Of a DNA stretch of 64,000 nucleotides, positions 1 through 9,868 are shown piece after piece. Under the pieces are notes generated by a model. That model did no database searches, had not been told where the DNA came from, and saw only the letters and a list, made by a program, of their open reading frames with translations. The position numbers and the translations under genes are program-made. The stretch is from positions 372,001 to 436,000 of the forward strand of contig QNQO01000508.1 of assembly GCA_003290165.1 (NCBI GenBank). The letters run 5' to 3'. The stretch is from Berberis thunbergii (taxonomy: Eukaryota > Streptophyta > Magnoliopsida > Ranunculales > Berberidaceae). Positions within the stretch are counted from its first letter, which is position 1. Each line of letters starts with the position of its first letter.

Positions 1-215
1 TTATAGTCTACCATAGCGTTTTTAAACTGCTATGGTATAGTGTACCATAGCGTTTTAAAATTGCTATAAATAGTCTACCTACCATAGCGGTTTAAAAACA
101 CTATGATAGCCCTTGTTTCTATTATAGCGTTGGCTGTCATAGCGTTTACTAAACCGCTATAGTAGGATACCATAGCGGTTTTGAAACGCTATTGATGAGA
201 CTTTTTCTCATAGTG
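1..215. mobile_element. Right end of a CACTA transposon (partial)
   Basis: The stretch is filled with direct and inverted copies of a short motif (core ccatagcggttttaaa and its reverse form), the usual look of CACTA subterminal repeats. It ends in tttttctcatagtg, whose reverse complement starts CACTATGAGAAA, a plausible CACTA terminus. The element would lie to the left, outside the window, so the other end, the transposase and the target duplication cannot be checked. The motif differs from that of the CACTA at 3456-13040, so this is another family. Immediately to the right lies a beta-galactosidase intron, so the element may have landed in that gene. Confidence 0.6.
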
Positions 216-608
216 ATTTTCAGTTGGTAGGTTCATACGGAAAGGAGGATCTTTCATAAACAACTACATGGTTAAAACTTGTATTTGGTTGTTTCAAACA
301 TCCCATGCAAGGTTGTCGTTGAAGCTAAATTTTTAGTCCTCTTTTTTACCCATCAGTTCCACGGAGGGACAAATTTTGGTTGCACAACAGGGGGTCCTTT
401 TATAGCGACTAGTTATGACTATGACGCTCCCATTGATGAATTCGGTAAGCATCAAGAGTTGACAAACTCTAACACATGTCATCAGCTTATCATTTGATAT
501 GTTTGGCTAGTAATTAGTTTTAGGCTAGTCAACCTGGTACCAAAGATTACTAGCAAAAATACACTCATAAACATTGTCCAAGAAAGTATAAAGCTTTTGC
601 ATGCCAAC

Positions 609-869
609 TGTGAGACCCTAAGTGGGCGGACCTGAAGTGAGGGTGAGGGTTGGAGCCCAAGATCGATGCCCAAAAGGCCCAATAGGCCGAGAGGGGTTGG
701 ACGAGCTACAAGTGGAATCATAATCCCATATCGCCTGGGTAGGGGAGGAGGATGATCCTTATATGTGTGGGGTCAACTCCCCATTGTATCGAGGCCTTTT
801 AAAGCCGTGAGGGCCAAATGGTAGCCCAAAGCGGACAATATCAATACAGTGCGGGAGGGGGTCGTCACA
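609..869 (+). repeat. 5' LTR of the TRIM element
   Basis: 261-bp LTR with TG...CA ends, followed at once by the primer-binding site at 873-885. Confidence 0.9.
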
Positions 870-984
870 ATTTGGTATCAAAGCCTGACCCAGTCGGAAG
901 TATGCCACATGGAGGTGGGTCCTCGGACAACGTGGACGTTGTGCCTGTGTGGCCAATGAGGACGTTGGCCTTAAGGGGGTGGAT

Positions 985-1248
985 TGTGAGACCCTAACTG
1001 GGCGGACCTGAGGTGAGGGTGAGGGTGAGGGTTGGAGCCCAAGATGCCCAAAAGGCTCAATAGGCCGAGAGAGGTTGGACGAGCTACAAGGGGAATCATA
1101 GTCCCATATCGCCTGGGTAGGGGAGGAGGATGATCCTTATATGTGCGGGGTCAACTCCCCATTGTATCGAGACCTTTTAAAGCCGTGAGGGCCAGATGGT
1201 AGCCCAAAGCAGACAATATCGGTACAGTGCGGGAAGGGGGTCGTCACA
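985..1248 (+). repeat. 3' LTR of the TRIM element
   Basis: 264-bp copy of the 609-869 LTR, preceded by a polypurine tract and followed by target duplication CCAAC. The few differences and the intact duplication suggest a fairly young insertion. Confidence 0.9.
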
Positions 1249-2040
1249 CCAACCAAACGCTATAACTTCAAAAATTTTTAACATACTCTGTTTTTTACGA
1301 ACAGGACTGCTAAGAGAACCAAAATGGGACCACTTGAGAGATCTACATAGAGCAATCAAGTCGTGTGAAACAGCTTTGGTTTATTCTAATCCCACTGTAA
1401 CAACCCTGGGGCAATCCAAAGAGGTCCTAGTTTCTTACTGAAATTTATCCAAATCATCTTCATCAAATTATGAAAACTAACCCTTTGAACAATTTGATGT
1501 TCAGGCTCACATCTTCAAGTATAAGGCTGGAGGTTGTGCTGCATTCCTAGCGAACTATGACTCAAAGTCTTATGCAACAGTGACGTTCAACAACCAACAA
1601 TATAACCTGCCTCCATGTCCACAAGCATTCTTCCTGACTGCAAGAACACTGTTTACAACACTGCAACAGTGAGAATCAGATATATATTAAGTTTATTCCA
1701 TTGGTTTTCATTTCAAGTTTCACAAGCACCACAAACCGGCCGCCCCCTGAATGGACATCTTCTAGCTTTATATACATAGTTTCCATATTTTCCAGTTTTG
1801 TTTCCCATTATCGACAAAGTATAACCAAGATGGATTTTAATAGGAAAGACTTTACTAGTTGAGACTTTGTGGAGAATCATATTTATAACATAAACAGTTC
1901 ATGACCACAGGGGTAATGGATTTAAACAGTTGAAGATATTTTAATTCTCAGTTCATGACCACAGAGGTACTTTGTTTACTTTAACATTGGTGGTTCCCTT
2001 GCAAATTTAATAATTTGTTCAATGTTTTCTCGCAAGGCCT

Positions 2041-2620
2041 GAGCTGGAATCAAAGAGGTTCACTTCCTTCCTTTCAATCCAACAGACAAGAAGACTGCGT
2101 TTACATACACGACAGTGCAGGTAAAATGCATAGAGTGAGCAAGGGTGCACTAGAGCAGGTACACAACTTTCAGTGCAACGACTTTAATATTCTACTGTCA
2201 CACTAAAATTTTATCGGAAATAATCCTTCCTTCTTTTTTGTTGGAATTCGCTATACATAGATTCTTAATCTAGCATGGACAGAGCAGATATAGAACGAAG
2301 AGTCCACACTATGATATACAAATTTGTAGAGCGAGGACTTCGATCACTTGGAGTTGCTACCCAGGCAAGCTAGTGTTTGCGTGACTACTAGTTAACTCTT
2401 TCAGAATGTTATTATCAGATTCAGATTTTTTTCAAGAAGGTATTAATTCCCTTTTTTTATTTGAAGTGCCTACTGGTACGAAAGAGAGTCCTGGTGGCCC
2501 CTAGGAATTTGTTGGCCTTCTCCCTTTGTTTGATCCTCCTTGCCATGATAGTGTGAAAACAATTAGAAGTGCTCTGGATCTTGGAGTAAGCGTTAAGATG
2601 ATTACAGGCGTGCCTCATTG
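2041..2620 (+). pseudogene. Plasma-membrane H+-ATPase (P-type) pseudogene fragment
   Basis: P3A H+-ATPases pump protons across the plasma membrane. Three exon remnants cover the cytoplasmic P/N domain. About 2041-2158 encodes [19 protein letters not shown], then after a frameshift [13 protein letters not shown]. 2288-2364 encodes IERRVHTMIYKFVERGLRSL followed by GVATQ. 2467 to about 2620 encodes TGTKESPGGP, an in-frame stop, [12 protein letters not shown], then [13 protein letters not shown], which is the hinge before the conserved GDQ block. After MITG the sequence degenerates. The phosphorylation-site exon and all membrane segments are missing. The second exon seems to end at a GC rather than a GT donor. 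A decayed fragment. Confidence 0.85.
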
Positions 2621-2749
2621 CCAATTACTTCTCATATTCTACCCACATTATACCAAAATTGGTGTTTATTAACACATATTAGCTTACTGAAGTCACTTGC
2701 TTATATCCTACACTATCCTTCTTCTATTTACTCTTTTTTTTTTTTTAAT

Positions 2750-3354
2750 TGATGGTCATTCTGAATATGAAGCCATTTGAATTCTCTCTTACAGTGAAGA
2801 AATGTCTCTCATGTTCTGACGCATCATCACCAAAACAATATAGCAAGGAACCTACTCACACTGATAAAACAAGGAGTACAATGGAAAGGCAGACTATGAG
2901 ACAATCAATGAAGCAATCAATGAGGCAATCATCAACTGCTCCATTCACACTTATGCATGAATTCGTAAACTTGAGCACCTTTGCGGAGGTGGTTCTGAGA
3001 GTCGAGCCTCTTTGTCCTGGAGGTGGGCTCAGCGTTAGCAACACGACCTCCCCTAGTCCAATGAGGACAAGCGGGGGCTTGGCTTTCCTGTGCATGTTCT
3101 CTGCCATCCTCCGGAGGCGGAGACCCGTGTTGCTCTTGGTCTCCATTAGCAGGTGATGGATTTTGTCACATGAGAGCCTCCACTGCATTGGCAATCGGTT
3201 GTATCTGAGATGAAAACATATCTATTGGGGCACCGTTGTTGTCATTGTCGACGTCGAGCAAGACCATGACCACTGAAAGCGGTAGTATAAAAACAACCTG
3301 AGCGTTTGACGTGTCCCCTTGTTCTCCGTTGTTGTGTGATCTAGTAGTCACCAT
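2750..3354 (-). pseudogene. Gag fragment of Tat-type Ty3/Gypsy element C
   Basis: Reading leftward, an ATG at 3354 opens MVTTRSHNNGEQGDTSNAQ. It resembles the gag start of element B (MVTTKSCNGGKPGDTSN at 23091), which fixes both start and family. After about 60 codons a stop interrupts it; the downstream stretch (3165 to about 2900) continues in the same frame with proline- and charge-rich sequence typical of the poorly conserved gag N-terminus. Nothing of pol remains, and the element is lost near 2750, where the H+-ATPase remnant's side begins. The primer site lies at 3412-3430 and the LTR at 3431-3455 plus 13041-13684. Confidence 0.7.
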
Positions 3355-3411
3355 TTCTCTGTATTTCGAATGAAGACGATGCTAGTGAATAAGCTGGGAA
3401 CTTTGTCTATC

Positions 3412-3430
3412 CCCACGGACAGCGCCGAAC
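3412..3430 (-). promoter_or_regulatory. Primer-binding site of element C
   Basis: On the minus strand the LTR end (...TGTATTA) is followed by GTTCGGCGCTGTCCGTGGGG. This matches the position and pattern of the same site in element B (GTTTGGCGCCTTCCGTGGGG after 23015). Confidence 0.75.
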
Positions 3431-3455
3431 TAATACAATCATTTTTCACTCCTTG
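3431..3455 (-). repeat. Terminal 25 bp of the 5' LTR of element C
   Basis: Last bases of LTR C (minus strand), cut from the remaining 644 bp by the CACTA insertion. The CACTA's TTG target duplication (3453-3455) is part of this LTR. Confidence 0.75.
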
Positions 3456-3468
3456 CACTACACCAAAA
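3456..3468 (+). repeat. Left terminal inverted repeat of the CACTA
   Basis: CACTACACCAAAA, preceded by target duplication TTG. Confidence 0.93.
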
Positions 3469-3474
3469 GGCCTG

Positions 3475-3665
3475 TTTAGCTACGAGGAGGTGGCCACGGC
3501 TCTAAGTCGTTGGGTTGTTTGCCACGGTTTCTAACCGTGGCTACAATGGCCAACGGTCTAAAACCGTGTCTAAAAAATAAAAACCGTTGGGCATTGTAGC
3601 CACGGTTTTAGACCATTGGCCAATATAGCCACGGTTTTGGACCGTAGCTATATTTTCCAACGTTC
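3475..3665. repeat. Left subterminal repeats of the CACTA
   Basis: Several direct and inverted copies of a motif with core ccacggttttagaccgt. Such arrays are transposase-binding regions in CACTA elements. Confidence 0.85.
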
Positions 3666-5353
3666 TAAAACCGTTGCAAAAAAACATCAAAACCGTTGGA
3701 AGAACTCGAGTGGACTTCACGCGGGCGAAAGAAATTTAGCGGTCTGGCGAAAAATTTGGCGCTCCCGCCTCCATTTTCGCTCATTTTCATTTTCATCTAA
3801 TAGGTTTAGGGTTTTGTAAGAACAAATCTGTTTTTGTGTTGATTTAGAGAAATTTCGTCAGTCGTCTCCTCTCCTCTCCATGGTTTGGTTTGATTTGATT
3901 GCATTTGGAAGGTCTTTCAACCATAATCTCCCTCTGGACTCAGCCTCCACCTTCTCGCACGGCAACGGCACGGTATCCTTCCTTCCCTTCTCATCATTCA
4001 TCTCTCCCTCTGCTGCAATTCTCCTCCTCCCCGTAAGTTCAAGTTGTCTTCTTGAAAAACCATTTGGGGATGTGAGTGTGAGGGTAAGGGTTGAGTTCGT
4101 TGTCCATTCTTTGATCTCTTGGAACCAATCCAAGTTTATTTAAACCCTAATTCAATCCAAGTTCGTTGTCCAATTTTTTATGTTCTTTCTCTCTACCAAC
4201 TTACCAAGTTCCATGCTCTGCTCTTCTTCTTCTTCTCTGACTCTCCATTTCTTCTTCGTCTCTCTGCATCATTATAATTTATCTCACTCTCAATCGAACT
4301 CCATCATCCCTTCTATGCTGCTGCTACAGAACCCTTCAAACGACCCAACAAGCACAAACTCAACTGGACCGTATCAGGTTTTTCGTTTTCCAAGTGTCTG
4401 ATTTCATATTTTTTTTTTGTTTTGTTAACCAATTTATGCATTTAGGTCAATGGGTATTGTTTAAATGATGGTTTTAATCGATTGATTGTAGGGTTTCAGG
4501 AAATGAGTGTAAGGCGATTGTTGGGTTGGGTGGGTTTGAAAGAAATTTGGACGAAATTGATTTGGGGCTTTAAGTGGGGTTGATCAATTTGAGTGAAGTT
4601 TGGTTCTGTGATAGGAATTATATGAGGTTGATTAGATTTTAATGCACTTCCCCTCTTTTTCTTGGTGGTTTGGTTTTGTTTAATGTAATTTGTTATTGTA
4701 TTTCCTAAATTCCTTTGTTGCAATTTCGACACTTGGTAGTTTGAGATATTAATTCCATGGATTTTATATGGTATTTGAGGAGATTATTAGTACCAAGAAG
4801 ATGGGGTTGAGTGATATATAGAATATAAATTCTAGTGGTGATTCCCTATTAGTTGCTTCAAATTTTAGCAATTTTGTATAATTAATGCCACACTAACATA
4901 GATATAAGACGTGTTTGAGGAAAAATAATTGTGCGTGCAATGTGCAACGCTCTCGGATAGGCATTAGTACTATGAGAGTTTGATTACTAACGATCACATG
5001 AAACTGGTTGAATTGGACTATTAAATCACTAGTAAGCTCCAAAGTTGATGCCTTTAAAAATTCATACCAAAGTTGATAAATTTTAACCACTTGCTATAGT
5101 TGATAAGAGCCGAAGCGCCCTTTGAAAGGCGATCCCCATTTGAAAGAGAGTGTGCAATAAAGAAAAGAAGATGTTCCTTTAGTTTTCAAGTTATGGTATT
5201 TGTTCTTTGAGAGTATGTTTTAAATATGGTCATTTCCTATTCTGCATTATTAATTATTGTTGAATTTCTAATTTCTATCACATTTCCATTTTAGAACTCC
5301 AATGGATAAAACATTTACGAAAGATTTGGAATTGGCGAGACATATGAAGAAGA
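3666..5353. other. CACTA interior without recognised gene
   Basis: Pyrimidine-rich stretches around 3850-4400 (many ctt/tct runs) resemble a plant promoter and 5' leader, followed by AT-rich intron-like DNA. It lies just upstream of the VPS22 start codon at 5354, so it may be that gene's captured promoter, leader and 5' intron. The open frames at 3880-4143 and 4180-4401 match no family I recognise. Confidence 0.4.
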
Positions 5354-5603
5354 ATGAGAAGAAGACCTGGAATTGGCGGCTTGCAGACTCCCGCAACTAC
5401 GAGGGTTTGTTCAGCGTCACCTAAATCCTCTTTTAAACTCTCTCTCATGAATTAAACGATGTCTTATGGGATTAGCTTCTTTTTTTTTGCAGGATCAATA
5501 CCGATTACTTGGAGAAAATGTTGCTAAGATCAGAACTGATCTTATGAAGGAATAGCTTGCTACATTTAAATCCCAATTGGAAGATTTTTCCCGTAAGCAC
5601 AAG
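5354..5603 (+). pseudogene. VPS22: Captured fragment of VPS22/SNF8 (ESCRT-II subunit), exons 1-2
   Basis: VPS22 (SNF8/EAP30) is a core subunit of ESCRT-II, which sorts ubiquitinated cargo at endosomes. Exon 1 (5354-5404) starts at ATG with MRRRPGIGGLQTPATTR, the family's conserved N-terminus. Exon 2 (5493-5603), after a TTTTTTTTGCAG acceptor, encodes DQYRLLGENVAKIRTDLMKE, a stop, then LATFKSQLEDFSRKHK. The in-frame TAG (5553-5555) stands where the family has Gln, a single C-to-T change from CAG. The rest of the gene is absent, and a GT donor at 5604 leads into unrelated DNA. This fragment keeps the native start codon and is the first gene piece inside the CACTA. Confidence 0.9.
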
Positions 5604-6527
5604 GTCATCTTCATGTTCTGTCATTGTTGTTTTAGAATTTTCATTTTTCTTTGCTATTTATGATCATAATAAGTTGACCAATATGATTCCACTGTCCTAA
5701 AAGAGTTAATAGTACTGGGACTGGGAGATCCTGAGTTGAAAAACTTGTTAGAAATTTTTGTACTTTTAAATTGATTTATTTTTACTTATTTAGAAGACTT
5801 TTAACCTTGATTACTAATGAAATCTCAAAAAAAAATTGTTATTTTGCTTGGTGATGTCAATTTTCTGTTGATTGCAATGAGATTTGGGGTGAATTTGCAA
5901 GATTTAACACATGGAAATTCAAAAGGATACAAATTGTTTTCATATAAACAAAGAACATGAATTGAAACAATTTTCCCAATTTCTTTTGTGGTAGAAAGTG
6001 AACGAGACTGTTGGAAAACTTCAGGAGCTGTCCATGGAAAATTAAAGAGGTTTTTAATCATTGTTTTTTTCTATAACAATCGAGGATATCTAGAAAATTT
6101 GAATGTTGAAGTAGTTATGGACCTGATTTCTTATCAACCAGACTGTATATGTTAATAGGTAAGTATGAGAAATTTTTATAGCCAACCAAAGCACCTTCTA
6201 CGATTTCTGATTTTCTCGCAATACGGATATGATTCTTCTAAGATACTAATCATACTAAGATGGTATCTGGCTGCTGCAGAATGACATCTGCAAAAATCCT
6301 AATTATAAATATATGCCACCATTTGCATGTTGAGTTACTTCCCTCTACAATGAAATTTTTTTTGCAAGTCCAAGTATGCTATTGCCAACAATGGTCAAGG
6401 GAGATCTTAATGATTAAGGTCAAGCACATAGGATCTATTATTTGAACGAGTTTTTCAATGGGCGTTAAATATAATACCACAAAAATCTCATCAATTGAGT
6501 TGATATTTACAATAAATATTTTTACAG
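5604..6527. other. CACTA interior between VPS22 and ALMT fragments
   Basis: AT-rich, intron-like DNA. 5995-6046 could encode a short piece, KVNETVGKLQELSMEN, that I cannot assign. The right part (to 6527) reads as the end of the ALMT intron preceding the exon at 6528, with acceptor tttttacag. Confidence 0.4.
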
Positions 6528-7235
6528 GGGCCACCTTGGGTAAAGGTATAAATAGAGCAATTGCTACATTTCTAGCTGGTGCACTTGGAGTTGGAGCTCA
6601 TCACTTGGCTAGCTTGGTTGGACAACAAGGAGAACCAATACTTCTATGTTTCTTTGTTTTCCTGCTAGGTAAGAGTTAGTGTAATTAATTTGTTATTTTC
6701 TTTCTTACTGGTTACTTAACTTTTACTTACCATTGAAACTGGTTTGATGTAACAGCTGCAGTATCGTCTTTCTCGAGATTCTTCCCAACAATCAAGGTGA
6801 GATATGACTATGGGGTGTTGATATTTATACTGACATTCAGTTTGGTATCTGTTTCGGGTTATCGAGTTGACAAGATCATTGAGATGGCACACCAAAGGCT
6901 AACAACAATCATTATTGGTGGTTGTACATGTGTGTTCATTTCCATATTTTTTGCCCCGTATGGCTGGTGAGGATCTCCAGAACCTAGTTGCACTCAATAT
7001 GGAAAAGCTTGCAGAATTCTTAGAAGGTACCAAAAACTCCATTAATATTCATTCCCTCTTTTAATATATTTCTTTTTATCTATGAAGTTGAAGATTTACT
7101 AGGAACAATGTGTGAAAACAGGTTTTGAGGAGTGTATTTTGGAAAACAGGAGGAAACTGGTTTGGTTTCTAAAGAGGACAAGTCGTTTCTTGGAAAATAT
7201 GCAAGTGTTTTCAACTCAAAAATGGAATGCTAGCA
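6528..7235 (+). pseudogene. ALMT: Captured fragment of an aluminium-activated malate transporter (ALMT)
   Basis: ALMTs are plant anion channels with an N-terminal membrane domain and a cytoplasmic C-terminus. Exon 6528-6668 encodes GATLGKGINRAIATFLAGAL, a conserved transmembrane block. Exon 6756-7026 encodes [20 protein letters not shown], then [15 protein letters not shown] and the membrane stretch [21 protein letters not shown] one-base loss near 6960 breaks the frame before GEDLQNLV. The exon beginning 7122 encodes GFEECILE and, after a further shift, KEDKSFLGKYASVFNSK. It then runs without an intron into ATM sequence (about 7226-7236). Splice borders are GT-AG. The first exon and the C-terminal domain are missing. 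Confidence 0.9.
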
Positions 7236-8363
7236 CAGTAAAGGAAGTACGTAATCAATCTGCTATGTTGGTTCTTTTCATAAGTCCTAGCCAAATAGAG
7301 TTGTATAAGCTCGTCTGTGTCTTTTCTTTGTGCATTATACTATTATATGTGTACTTCAAAGTTTACGCCAACCTTAAATTGTTTGTACATGATAATGTTA
7401 TAAACATTATGTACTTGTTTGCAGGTGCAATCCTACAAGTTTGTTCCATTGGTCTATTAGATTGCTTCAAGAATAGGCAACTCAAAAGATGGGCATGGAC
7501 CACATACTTTCCAGGTATAGTATCTGAAACTTTGATCGTCATTCAGAAAAAGCAATGTGGATAGTTTATATGGCGCCTATCGTTTCATGCAGTATGCTTT
7601 GGTCTCTCTTGTGAAGAAAATGGTTGTTGACCATCCGTATCATACGGTATTGCAGGTATTGAAATTCAAGATGTTAACTTTTTATGTAGTGATAAGCAGA
7701 TTTTGTTAGATTATGTTCTATGATGCAATATTTAAACTTCTTTCGGAATGCAATACAAGCAAACAGTCTCATCTAGTCACTCTTGTACAAGAGCTGTGTT
7801 GTCGGTGGATCACTGAAGCGCCAATTTTCAGAAAAGTGCCTCGCCTCCTCTGCAAGGCAACTTTACCCCCTTGGGGTGCCAGCGTTAGTTGATAATTAGA
7901 GGTTATTTTCTTAATCCTCTTTGTTCAGAAAAGTGCCTCTCTGTGTTGCATTACCAAGTCTTTACTTGGGATGTGTAATTAATTTCCATACATGATCTGA
8001 TGCCTGCATATCTTTTCATTGTTCCCTTAACAATATAATATTCTGTCATTTGACTCTTTTGTTCATTAGCTTCTAGCCCTAGCAAATGGGGACCGTGTTA
8101 AGGACAAGCAGCGTAGTAGGAGTTCCTTTGTGGTGGACATGGATAAGAAGCTCGCAGCAGGAAATCTCTTATGCGAGTTGTCTTCACAACATGGAGCTAT
8201 TATGAGACAGGTAAATTTCAGCTTAGTTATGTATTTCGCATTTCAGAAGTATTTCCTTTCTTTGCATTAGTCATTCTCTACCTAAATTATACTACAATCT
8301 GCCATACATATGAAGCAGATGGAGATTTACATAAAACTGGCAGAACTAGAAACAAAAAGAGAG
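7236..8363 (+). pseudogene. ATM: Captured fragment of ATM kinase (FAT region)
   Basis: ATM is the PI3K-like kinase that signals DNA double-strand breaks; these exons are from the FAT region upstream of the kinase domain. 7236-7247 encodes TVKE at the 3' end of the chimeric exon. 7425-7514 encodes VQSYKFVPLVY, an in-frame TAG (7458-7460), then IASRIGNSKDGHGPHTFQ. 7593-7655 encodes YALVSLVKKMVVDHPYHTVL. 8070-8210 encodes LLALANGDRVKDKQRS, then FVVDMDKKLAAGNLLCELSS. 8319-8363 encodes MEIYIKLAELETKRE. All introns keep GT-AG borders, and exon phases still join. The kinase domain and the N-terminal two-thirds are absent, so no kinase activity is possible. Confidence 0.92.
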
Positions 8364-8947
8364 GTCAGTGGTATTTCCTTTCTTTTGTTCATTAGCTTCT
8401 GTAATATAATATTTTCTCCTGTAGAATTCACAACTGGACAAAAGAGATTTACACAACTGGACAAAAGTAACTAGCTCCACATTGTTTTCTCTCGTACTTG
8501 ATCAAGTTTTTTTCCCTTCAGAGACATCTTTCATTGATTCCAAGAATTCATTATTCATTTCCTACATGAGGTCTATGCCATCTATATATATATATAATAC
8601 GGCTTCCAATGGTAAGTCATTTTGGATTACTCATATTCAAACTATACGGCTTCCAATGGTAAGTCATTTTGGATTTGATATGTACATTAATTTTTTGTAG
8701 GGATTATGACTTATGATCCATACCAGCAAACATTCTCTAAACAATTAATGTTACGTTTTATCTGCCGTTTGATCTTTTCTTAGATTACCATTTACTCTAA
8801 AAGCTTAGGATCTGCTGAAAGAATGCAAATCTACTATATATATCAAAGTAGTGGGGGTGGTGTGGAATAGAGTTTACTTTCAATATATATGTTTACTAAA
8901 TTTTACAGCTTTTTTGTTTGAGTCTTACTTGGTTTGATTTTCAACAG
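8364..8947. other. CACTA interior between ATM and bHLH fragments
   Basis: AT-rich intron-like DNA. A 23-bp unit, actatacggcttccaatggtaag-like, is duplicated (about 8598-8615 and 8641-8661). The open frame at 8482-8700 has no recognisable family. Confidence 0.4.
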
Positions 8948-9210
8948 GTCACTGGTAAAGCTCTCATGTTGGATGAGATAATCAACTATGTTCAGTCCCT
9001 ACAATACCAAGTAGAGGTACGTAGTACTAAATAACATGGCACAGTATCACATAAAGACCACTAAACTTCTCCTTTTTCATTGGATGATGATCATAATTGA
9101 ATCATTGTTTTTTGTTTTCTTCTCTTTAGTTCCTCTCCATGAAACTTGCTTCCATGAATCCAATATTATATGACTTTGGAGAAGATTTAGATACCCACAT
9201 GATCAAAAAG
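8948..9210 (+). pseudogene. Captured fragment of a bHLH transcription factor
   Basis: Exon 8948-9016 encodes GKALMLDEIINYVQSLQYQV, the second helix of the basic helix-loop-helix domain that mediates dimerisation. Exon 9130-9210 encodes EFLSMKLASMNPILYDFGED, with the first Glu split over the intron, the segment that follows the domain in the BEE/CIB-like plant subfamily. The basic DNA-binding region and first helix are missing, so it cannot bind DNA; an intact copy could at best dimerise. Both exons lack stops, and the splice borders are canonical (caacag before, gtacgt after the first exon). Confidence 0.88.
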
Positions 9211-9332
9211 GTATAAAGAAACTACACTCCTTTCATCTATCATTTTGTTTATCATCACACTTAAAATCTTTTTTGTTTGCTTGGTTCTTGTCATTTTGTT
9301 TATGTTGTCTTTGTTTATTGCAATTAAAACAA

Positions 9333-9705
9333 GGAGAAGAGGCAATCAGAATTAGCAGAAGTCTGGCTTTTGGGATTCCTTTACATCAAGGTACTAATTT
9401 CATTTCACATTGTTACAATTGGTGCTTCTTTGTTGATATTGTAGATATTACATCGAGGCTGCTCTCTATCCTTTTACAAAACGTGTTTCATTACTTGTAC
9501 TCCATATAAACATTGTATGAAACCAAACTATAACATATCTCTTTTACACCCATTTTGTTGTTGTTCTTCTTGTGTCTCTCTTTGGGTCTCTAAAGCTCTC
9601 TCTGACAACTGGTTTTTCTTTTTGTTAGATATAATGTATAGTGGCTATAAACCTTACTATGATCCTGATTTTGAATCATTGATAGAGAGAATACATCCAC
9701 CAGAA
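9333..9705 (+). pseudogene. Probable captured fragment of an ACT-domain-repeat (ACR) protein
   Basis: An exon-like stretch beginning with ATG at 9634 encodes YKPYYDPDFESLIERIHPP. This resembles the N-terminus of plant ACR proteins (putative amino-acid sensors with ACT domains), where a proline/tyrosine-rich start with D-P-D/E-Y/F-x-x-L is followed by R-I-x-P-P. The sequence diverges right after, so the ACT domains are not present. A second exon-like block (9333-9391, donor gtacta at 9392) lies upstream and I cannot assign it. Less certain than its neighbours. It shares their strand and decay. Confidence 0.45.
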
Positions 9706-9868
9706 AAATCTCTGCCATCTTGTGTTCTTCTTCTTCTTGACCCATCTCTTGTAATCACAGGTACCCATCTCTTGTAGCCATCTTGTACCCAGGTAAAGGA
9801 ATACATCCTGATTTTCCTTTAACTACAATTCTCAACAAAAGCTTGACATTTCATCCCTGATTTTGTAG

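Larger units (their letters stand above)
609..1248 (+). mobile_element. TRIM (terminal-repeat retrotransposon in miniature), complete
   Basis: Two direct LTRs, 609-869 and 985-1248, both start TGTGAGACCCTAA and end GGGTCGTCACA, and are nearly identical. Directly after the left LTR lies TGGTATCAAAGCC (873-885), a near match to the primer-binding site for initiator-Met tRNA. A purine-rich tract, aagggggtgga (973-983), precedes the right LTR. The 5-bp target duplication CCAAC is intact (604-608 and 1249-1253). There is no coding capacity in the 115-bp interior, as expected of TRIMs, which depend on other elements' proteins. Insertion is in a beta-galactosidase intron. Confidence 0.93.
357..1672 (+). 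pseudogene. Beta-galactosidase (GH35) pseudogene, three exon remnants
   Basis: Plant GH35 beta-galactosidases remove terminal galactose from cell-wall polysaccharides in the apoplast. Exon remnants: 357-443 encodes FHGGTNFG then [13 protein letters not shown]; 1303-1421 encodes [20 protein letters not shown]; 1505 to about 1672 encodes [20 protein letters not shown] followed by NLPP. These are consecutive conserved blocks of the family. Splice borders survive (cag before exons 2 and 3). The gene is broken: the last exon shifts frame after NLPP, where a base is missing, and there is neither a start nor the rest of the catalytic domain. A TRIM retroelement (609-1248) sits in the first intron, and a CACTA end lies just upstream. 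H+-ATPase exons follow within 400 bp, an arrangement not expected of normal gene neighbours. Confidence 0.88.

Noticed and set aside
2749..3156. 135-codon plus-strand open frame
   Set aside because: Antisense shadow of the element C gag; the minus strand has the family match and the primer site and LTR in the right order.
3880..4143. Open frame MVWFDLIAFGRSFNHN and its antisense partner
   Set aside because: Pyrimidine-rich leader-like DNA upstream of the captured VPS22 start; no family recognised and no splice context.
7785..8060. Possible rRNA or tRNA-like stretch (cggtggatcac words)
   Set aside because: Only a short GC-rich patch in an ATM intron; no cloverleaf or rRNA block can be followed.
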